Positions 40,589 through 46,215 of a stretch of 46,215 nt of DNA are shown piece by piece; position 1 is the first letter of the stretch; every line of letters starts with the position of its first letter. The translations under genes and the position numbers were made by a program. Origin of the DNA: Candidatus Muproteobacteria bacterium RBG_16_65_34 (lineage in GTDB: Bacteria > Pseudomonadota > Gammaproteobacteria > Acidiferrobacterales > Sulfurifustaceae); the NCBI GenBank assembly GCA_001785115.1, contig MFSU01000057.1:2930-49144 (forward strand), read 5' to 3'. Under the pieces are notes generated by a model. That model was not told the DNA's origin. It did not search any database and worked only from the letters and a program-made list of their open reading frames with translations.

Positions 40589-43024
40589 GTGAAAGAGAAG
40601 TTGGTCGTCGTCGGTAACGGCATGGCGGGCATCCGCGCGGTCGAGGAGCTGCTCAAGCTCGCGCCGGAAAAGTACGCGATCACCGTCTTCGGCGCCGAGC
40701 CGCGCCCGAACTACAACCGCATCCTGCTGTCGCCGGTGCTGGCCGGCGAGAAGAAGTTTGCCGACATCGTGCTGAACGACGATGGTTGGTATGCGGCGAA
40801 TCGAATCCACCTGCACAAGGGCACGCCGGTGGTGCGGGTCGACCGCCTGAAGCGCACGGTCGTCGCTGCCGACGGCACCGAGGCGGCCTACGATCGCCTG
40901 ATTCTCGCGACCGGCTCGAACCCGGTCGTGATTCCGCTGCCGGGCAAGGACCTCGACGGCGTCGTGACCTTCCGCGACATGCACGACATCGAGCGCATGC
41001 TGGCGGCCGCCGAACACCGCAAGCACGCGATCGTGATCGGCGGCGGCCTGCTCGGGCTCGAGGCCGCCAACGGGCTGATGAAGCAGGGCATGACGGTGAC
41101 GGTCGTGCATCTGCTCGACACGCTCATGGAACGGCAGCTCGACAAACCCGCGGCCGCGCTGCTCAGGCGCTCGCTCGAAGAACGCGGGCTCACCTTCCTG
41201 ATGCCGGCCCAGACCGAGGCGATCCTGGGCGATGAGCGCGTGCGCGCGGTGCGCTTCAAGGATGGCACCGAGATCGCCGCCGACCTCGTGGTGATGGCGG
41301 TCGGCATCCGCCCCAACCTCGCGCTCGCCCGGGACGCCGGCATCCACTGCGATCGCGGCATCGTGGTGAACGACACGATGCAGACCTACGACCCGCGCGT
41401 CTACGCCGTCGGCGAGTGCGTGCAGCACCGCGGCCGGACCTACGGCCTGGTGGCGCCGCTGTTCGAGCAGGCCAAGGTCTGCGCCAATCACCTGGCCGAG
41501 CTCGGGTTCGCGCGCTACGAGGGCTCGGTGACCTCGACCAAGCTCAAGGTCACGGGCATCGACCTGTTCTCGGCCGGCGAGTTTCAGGGCGGCGAGGGCT
41601 GGGAGGAAATCGTGCTCAAGGACGCCGGCCGCGGCGTCTACAAGAAGGTCGTGCTCAGGGACGACCGCGTGCAGGGTGCGGTGATGTACGGCGACACCCT
41701 GGACGGCCCATGGTACTTCCAGCTCATGCGCGACGGCACCGATGTCGCGAACCTGCGCGACAAGCTGCTCTTCGGTCAGGGGCATCTGGGCGACGCCGGC
41801 CACGGCGACATCAGGGCGCGCGTCTCGTCGCTGCCGGATGACGCCGAAATCTGCGGCTGCAACGGCGTGTGCAAGGGCACGATCGTCAGGGCCATCGCCG
41901 ACAAGAAGCTGTTCACGCTCGAAGAGGTGCGCGCGCACACCAAGGCGTCGAGCTCCTGCGGCTCGTGCACCGGGCTCGTCGAGGCGCTGCTCGCCTCGAC
42001 CCTCGGCGACTACTCGACCGCGACGAAGAAGAAACCGCTGTGCGGCTGTACCGACCACAGCCACGACGAGATCCGTGCGGCCATCCGCGACCGGAAGCTG
42101 AAGGACATGCGCGCGGTCATGGATATGTGCGCGTGGAAGACGCCGGACGGCTGCCACAAGTGCCGTCCCGCGCTCAACTTCTATCTGCTCGTCGCGTGGC
42201 CGGGCGAGTACGCGGACGACAGCCAGTCGCGTTTCATCAACGAGCGCGTGCACGCCAACATCCAGAAGGACGGCACCTATTCGGTCGTGCCGCGCATCTG
42301 GGGCGGCGAAACCACGCCGGCCGAGCTGCGGGCGCTGGCCGAGATCGCCGAGAAGTACGCGGTGCCGACGGTGCACATCACGGGCGGCCAGCGCATAGAC
42401 TTCCTCGGCATCCCGAAGGAAACGCTCCCGGCGATGTGGGGCGACCTGAGCCGCGCCGGGTTCGTGTCCGGCCACGCCTACGGCAAGGCGATCCGCACGG
42501 TGAAGACCTGCGTCGGCAAGACCTGGTGCCGCTTCGGCACCCAGGATTCCACCACGCTGGGCATCGAGCTGGAAAAGGCGACCTGGGGTTCGTGGACGCC
42601 GCACAAGTTCAAACTCGCCGTCTCCGGCTGCCCGCGCAACTGCGCCGAGGCGACCATCAAGGACTTCGGCGTCGTGTGTGTGGACTCGGGCTACGAGCTG
42701 CACGTCGGCGGCAACGGCGGCGTCAAGGTGCGCGCGACCGATTTTCTGTGCCGCGTGAAGACGCCGGAAGCGGTGCTCGAGCACTGCGCCGCGTTCCTGC
42801 AGGTCTATCGCGAGGAGGCGCATTACCTCGAGCGCACCGCGCCGTGGGTGGAGCGTGTCGGGCTCGCGTACGTGAAGCAGCGCGTGGTGGAAGACCAAGC
42901 CGGGCGCAAGGAACTGGCCGGGCGCTTCCGGGCCTCGCAGCGGTTCGCGCAAATCGACCCGTGGGCGGCGCGTGCCGGGGGCGCCGATCGCCACGAGTTC
43001 ATTCCGCTCAAGGTGGTGGGGTGA
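40589..43024 (+). CDS. nirB: Assimilatory nitrite reductase [NAD(P)H] large subunit
   Basis: The 811-residue NirB reduces nitrite to ammonium. The N-terminal FAD/NAD(P)H domains are at 1-310 (VVVGNGMAGIRAVEELLKLA; IVIGGGLLGLEAANGLMKQG; YAVGECVQHR). Two BFD-type [2Fe-2S] regions follow (CGCNGVCKGT...SSCGSCTG about 425-470; LCGCTDHSHDEIR...DGCHKCRPALNFY about 490-535). The siroheme/[4Fe-4S] part has CVGKTWCRFG and SGCPRNCAEATIKDFG. All cofactor cysteines are present. GTG 40589 is preceded by GGAGAG; a five-codon ATG frame (40574-40591) ends on it. No nirD follows, unlike most nirB operons. Confidence 0.96.
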   Translation: MKEKLVVVGNGMAGIRAVEELLKLAPEKYAITVFGAEPRPNYNRILLSPVLAGEKKFADIVLNDDGWYAANRIHLHKGTPVVRVDRLKRTVVAADGTEAAYDRLILATGSNPVVIPLPGKDLDGVVTFRDMHDIERMLAAAEHRKHAIVIGGGLLGLEAANGLMKQGMTVTVVHLLDTLMERQLDKPAAALLRRSLEERGLTFLMPAQTEAILGDERVRAVRFKDGTEIAADLVVMAVGIRPNLALARDAGIHCDRGIVVNDTMQTYDPRVYAVGECVQHRGRTYGLVAPLFEQAKVCANHLAELGFARYEGSVTSTKLKVTGIDLFSAGEFQGGEGWEEIVLKDAGRGVYKKVVLRDDRVQGAVMYGDTLDGPWYFQLMRDGTDVANLRDKLLFGQGHLGDAGHGDIRARVSSLPDDAEICGCNGVCKGTIVRAIADKKLFTLEEVRAHTKASSSCGSCTGLVEALLASTLGDYSTATKKKPLCGCTDHSHDEIRAAIRDRKLKDMRAVMDMCAWKTPDGCHKCRPALNFYLLVAWPGEYADDSQSRFINERVHANIQKDGTYSVVPRIWGGETTPAELRALAEIAEKYAVPTVHITGGQRIDFLGIPKETLPAMWGDLSRAGFVSGHAYGKAIRTVKTCVGKTWCRFGTQDSTTLGIELEKATWGSWTPHKFKLAVSGCPRNCAEATIKDFGVVCVDSGYELHVGGNGGVKVRATDFLCRVKTPEAVLEHCAAFLQVYREEAHYLERTAPWVERVGLAYVKQRVVEDQAGRKELAGRFRASQRFAQIDPWAARAGGADRHEFIPLKVVG

Positions 43025-43032
43025 ATGGTTGT

Positions 43033-43112
43033 GAACCGCCGAGACCCGAGGACCCCAAGAAAAGCGAATTGTTGGAAATAATTCCTTGGCGCTCTTGGCG
43101 TCTTGGCGGTTC
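43033..43112. repeat. Inverted repeat between nirB and nasA (CGCCAAGACGCCAAGAGCGCC family)
   Basis: GAACCGCCGAGACCCGAGGA (43033 on) is inverse to the right arm ending CTTGGCGTCTTGGCGGTTC (43112). The element occupies most of the 105-base gap between two genes that should be co-transcribed. It is related to the element at 8883-8979. Confidence 0.75.
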
Positions 43113-43129
43113 ATGAGTCCTACATATAG

Positions 43130-45823
43130 ATGACCGACACCGAAACCCGCACCACCTGCCCCTACTGCGGCGTTGGCTGCGGCGTGCTGGCGCGCGTGGA
43201 GTCGGACGGCGGCGTGAGCGTGCGCGGCGATCCGGAGCATCCGGCCAATCTGGGACGGCTGTGTTCCAAGGGCTCCGCGCTCGGCGACACGTTCGATTCG
43301 TCGTCGCGCCTGCTCCATCCTTTGGTGCACGGGCAACGCGCGACCTGGGATGCGGCGCTCGGCCTCGTCGCCGGCCGGCTGCGCGCGGTGCTCGATCGCC
43401 ACGGCCCGGAGGCGGTGGCGTTCTACGTTTCCGGCCAGTTGCTCACCGAGGACTATTACGTCGCCAACAAACTGATGAAGGGCTTTATCGGCGGCGCCAA
43501 CATCGACACCAACTCGCGGCTGTGCATGGCCTCGGCGGTCGCGGGCCACAAGCGCGCCTTCGGCACCGACACCGTGCCCGGCTGTTATGAAGACATCGAG
43601 CGCGCCAAGCTCGTGGTGCTGGTCGGATCGAACGCCGCCTGGTGCCATCCGGTGCTGTACCAGCGGCTGGTGCAGGCGAAGAAAGACCACCCGGAGCTGC
43701 GCGTGGTGCTGATCGACCCGCGCCGCACGGCCAGCGCCGACATCGCGGACGCGCATCTCGCCCTGCGGCCCGGCACCGACGCGGTGCTGTTCAACGGCCT
43801 GCTGGTGCACCTCGCCGATCACGACGAAACCAACCCGTTGTTCGTCGAGCCGCACACCGAGGGGCTGGACGACGCGCTGGCGTGCGCGCGCGCCGGCAGC
43901 CCGGACATCGAGGGCGTCGCCCGCGCCTGCGGCCTCGGGCCCGCGCAGGTGGCGGAGTTCTTCGCGCTGTTCGCGCGCACCGAGCGCGTGGTGACGCTGT
44001 TCTCGCAGGGCGTGAACCAGTCTTCCAGCGGCACCGACAAGGTGAACAGCATCATCAACTGTCATCTGCTTACCGGCCGCATCGGCCGCCCCGGCATGGG
44101 GCCGTTCTCGCTCACCGGCCAGCCGAACGCGATGGGCGGGCGCGAGGTCGGCGGGCTCGCCAACCAGCTGGCCGCACATTTCGAGCTCGATTTCCCGGCG
44201 CACCGCGCGCTGGTGCAGGAGTTCTGGCGCGCCCCGACCATCGCCAGCCGCCCGGGCCTCAAGGCGGTGGATCTTTTCCGCGCGGTGGAGGCGGGTGGGA
44301 TCAAGGTGCTGTGGATCATGGCCACCAACCCGGCCGTGAGCCTGCCGGATTCCGCGCAGGCGCGGCGCGCGCTGGAGCAATGCGAGCTGGTGATCGTCTC
44401 CGACTGCGTGCGCCACACCGACACCACGCGGTACGCCCACGTGCTGCTGCCCGCGCTCGGCTGGGGCGAGAAGGACGGCACCGTGACGAACTCGGAGCGA
44501 CGCATCTCGCGCCAACGCGCGTTCCTGCCGCCGCCGGGCGAGGCGCGGCCGGACTGGTGGATGGTGTGCGAGGTCGCAAAGCGCCTCGGCTTCGAGCGGG
44601 CGTTCGATTACGCAAACGCCGCGGCCATCTTCCGCGAGCACGCCGCGCTGTCGGCGGTCGCTAATGGCGGCACGCGCGCCTTCGATCTCTCCGGCCTCGC
44701 GGACCTGAGCGATGAGGCGTACGCCGCGCTCGCGCCGCTGCAATGGCCGGTGACGGCGCGCCAGTCGAAAGGCACCGCGCGCCTGTTCGGCGACGGCGGA
44801 TTCTTTACCGCCAGCGGCCGCGGCCGCTTCGTCGCCGTCACGCCGCGCCCGCCGGCGCACGCGACCAACAAAGATTTTCCGCTCGCGCTCAACACCGGCC
44901 GCGTGCGCGATCACTGGCACACGCTCACCCGCACCGGCCTCTCCGCGCGCCTGTCGGCGCACACCCACGAGCCGTATGTCGAGATCCACCCGGACGACGC
45001 CCGCCCGCTCGGGCTCGCCGAGGGTACGCTCGCGCGCATCGAGTCGGTCTGGGGCCGGGCGAGCGCACGCGTGCGCGTGGCGGACTCCGTCCGCCCCGGC
45101 ACCGTGTTCGCACCGATGCACTGGAACGACCAGTTCACGAACGCCGGCTGCATCGGCCGCGCGGTGAATCCCGCGACCGATCCCATCTCCGGCGAGCCCG
45201 AATTCAAGCACACGCCGGTGCGTCTCGTGCCCCAGAAGCCGGCGTGGTATGGATTCCTGCTGTCGCGCCGCCGGCTGAACGCGGGCGGCGCGTCGTACTG
45301 GGCGATGGCGCGCGGCCGGGGCCTGTGGCGCTACGAGCTCGCCGGCGACGACCTGCCGCAAGACTGGGCCGCGGCCGCGCGCGCGGCGCTGTGCGCGCAC
45401 GACGAAAAAGTCGAGTGGATCGAGTACTTCGACACCGCCGTGCGCCGCTACCGCGCCGCGCGGCTCACGGACGGGCAACTCGAAAGCTGCATCTTCATCG
45501 GCCCCGACCCGCAACTGCCGCCGCGCGAATGGCTCGCGGGCCTGTTTGCGCTGAACCAGCTCGACGCACCGACCCGGGCGGGCCTCCTTACCGGTACGCC
45601 ACCCAAGGGCGCGCCGGACGCGGGCCGCCCGATCTGTGCCTGCTTCGGCGTGGGCGAAAAGACGCTGCGCGCGGCGATCGCCGGCGGTTGTGCGAGCGTC
45701 GAGGCGATCGGCGCGCGCCTCAAGGCGGGCACCCACTGCGGCTCCTGCGTCCCGGAGATCAAGGCGCTCCTCGCCCGGGACGGCGGGGCGAAAGGTGAAA
45801 GTCGAATCGCCTTTCGGCGATGA
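43130..45823 (+). CDS. nasA: Assimilatory nitrate reductase catalytic subunit
   Basis: This 897-residue molybdopterin (bis-MGD) enzyme reduces nitrate to nitrite. The N-terminal [4Fe-4S] motif is CPYCGVGCGVLARVE with a later Cys in GRLCSKGSAL. The Mo-binding core includes NIDTNSRLCMASAVAGHKRA, then GSNAAWCHPVLYQR, GQPNAMGGREVGGLANQL and WIMATNPAVSLPD. The C-terminal dinucleotide-binding domain has ALNTGRVRDHWHTLTRTGLS. The last 60 residues are a BFD-like [2Fe-2S] domain (CACFGVGEKTLRAAI...HCGSCVPEIKALLA), as in NasA enzymes that take electrons from a NAD(P)H-linked partner. ATG 43130 lacks a good ribosome site, perhaps because of the upstream repeat. Confidence 0.95.
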   Translation: MTDTETRTTCPYCGVGCGVLARVESDGGVSVRGDPEHPANLGRLCSKGSALGDTFDSSSRLLHPLVHGQRATWDAALGLVAGRLRAVLDRHGPEAVAFYVSGQLLTEDYYVANKLMKGFIGGANIDTNSRLCMASAVAGHKRAFGTDTVPGCYEDIERAKLVVLVGSNAAWCHPVLYQRLVQAKKDHPELRVVLIDPRRTASADIADAHLALRPGTDAVLFNGLLVHLADHDETNPLFVEPHTEGLDDALACARAGSPDIEGVARACGLGPAQVAEFFALFARTERVVTLFSQGVNQSSSGTDKVNSIINCHLLTGRIGRPGMGPFSLTGQPNAMGGREVGGLANQLAAHFELDFPAHRALVQEFWRAPTIASRPGLKAVDLFRAVEAGGIKVLWIMATNPAVSLPDSAQARRALEQCELVIVSDCVRHTDTTRYAHVLLPALGWGEKDGTVTNSERRISRQRAFLPPPGEARPDWWMVCEVAKRLGFERAFDYANAAAIFREHAALSAVANGGTRAFDLSGLADLSDEAYAALAPLQWPVTARQSKGTARLFGDGGFFTASGRGRFVAVTPRPPAHATNKDFPLALNTGRVRDHWHTLTRTGLSARLSAHTHEPYVEIHPDDARPLGLAEGTLARIESVWGRASARVRVADSVRPGTVFAPMHWNDQFTNAGCIGRAVNPATDPISGEPEFKHTPVRLVPQKPAWYGFLLSRRRLNAGGASYWAMARGRGLWRYELAGDDLPQDWAAAARAALCAHDEKVEWIEYFDTAVRRYRAARLTDGQLESCIFIGPDPQLPPREWLAGLFALNQLDAPTRAGLLTGTPPKGAPDAGRPICACFGVGEKTLRAAIAGGCASVEAIGARLKAGTHCGSCVPEIKALLARDGGAKGESRIAFRR

Positions 45824-45837
45824 TTGAACGGCTACTT

Positions 45838-46215
45838 GTGGGTGGCTGACCCACGGCAGGTGTCTTTCTTTTGCGCGGCCAAAAGAAAGGCACCAAAGAA
45901 AAGGCCGCCCCGGAGCCGCCGACCCCCTCCTGCGCTTCTCGCAAGAATCGGCGCTCGCCTAACTCGCCGGGCGCAGACTACGCGCCTCGGGCTCGAACAG
46001 GAGGCGAGCGACACCCCCGATTCTTGCTGCGATGCTCGGCGGCGTCTACGGGGACCCGAAAACAACACCCATTTGGCCCTGCCGTTCACAGATGTCTCAG
46101 ACCAGCAGATCCTACCCATACAGCACGGCCAAATGGGTTTTGTTCCCATCCCCGTCGGAGCGAGCCGAGCAGCGCAGTGCCGCCGGGGGTAGTACGCGAG
46201 CACTGTTCGAGCCCG
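45838..46215. repeat. Composite palindromic repeat region at window end
   Basis: Noncoding. A hairpin CTTTCTTTTG-CGCGGC-CAAAAGAAAG lies at 45864-45889. ACCCATTTGGCC (46067-46078) is inverse to GGCCAAATGGGT (46127-46138). CGGGCTCGAACA (about 45988-45999) is inverse to TGTTCGAGCCCG (46204-46215, cut by the window end). The nested inverted arms over about 230 bases suggest a structured interspersed element. The first hairpin may terminate nasA. Confidence 0.6.

Noticed and set aside
40514-45736. Open frame of 1740 codons on the minus strand opposite nirB and nasA
   Set aside because: It is the antisense shadow of two strongly conserved enzymes; composition is low-complexity Arg/Ala/His and it spans an intergenic repeat.

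Overview
The window is high-GC proteobacterial chromosome. The dapA-bamC pair at the left end is a gammaproteobacterial arrangement. BamC, PurL, a CsrA-like protein, AsmA, PA2779-family, CsbD, BON and NirB/NasA-type proteins all fit an environmental, free-living gammaproteobacterium. I would guess something near the sulfur/nitrogen-cycling Acidiferrobacter-like lineages, but that placement is an inference and not shown by the sequence. No rRNA, tRNA or CRISPR array was recognised.

Layout. 1-6.6 kb is housekeeping: the 3' end of dapA, bamC, a YycJ-type metallo-hydrolase and purL. 6.6-9.4 kb is a small regulatory patch: a MITE-like palindrome, an excisionase-type HTH protein, an XRE regulator next to an enlarged CsrA-like protein, and a lytic transglycosylase. 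9.4-12.9 kb holds a MoxR ATPase and its VWA/metallopeptidase partner. A GxxExxY gene sits between them, with AGGATTAACAGG-type repeats on both sides. 13.3-17.5 kb has a secreted ice-binding-fold protein, an IS remnant, an AsmA protein and a decapitated radical SAM gene. 17.6-34.4 kb is an accessory envelope-stress island. It has four Crp/Fnr-like paralogues, a hybrid histidine kinase with a response regulator, CsbD, BON proteins, a PA2779 protein, an sll1863-type protein, LapA, an OmpA with two C-terminal domains, three intact-or-broken DUF3494 proteins, an AI-2E permease and several gene remnants. 34.4-36.3 kb is an ATM1-type ABC exporter. 37.1-45.8 kb is a nitrate assimilation cluster: a sigma-54 promoter, narK-type transporter, a PP2C/Ser-Thr kinase fusion, nirB and nasA.

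The most interesting structure is in the stress island. A 16-bp imperfect palindrome TGTRCG-N4-CGYACA occurs four times. At three of the four sites a -10-like hexamer lies at exactly the same distance, placing the palindrome centre near -41.5 (class II Crp geometry). These three sites lie before the csbD-BON-PA2779 group, the Ig-like/DUF3494 lipoprotein gene, and the DUF3494-BON-sll1863-lapA group. The fourth copy lies upstream of one of the Crp-like genes. This suggests a self-contained, undescribed Crp-type regulon for surface and stress proteins.

The window is also rich in short repeats that abut stop codons: heptamers, a perfect 41-bp inverted repeat, and several palindromic families. These give many intergenic spaces the look of accumulated small mobile or palindromic elements.
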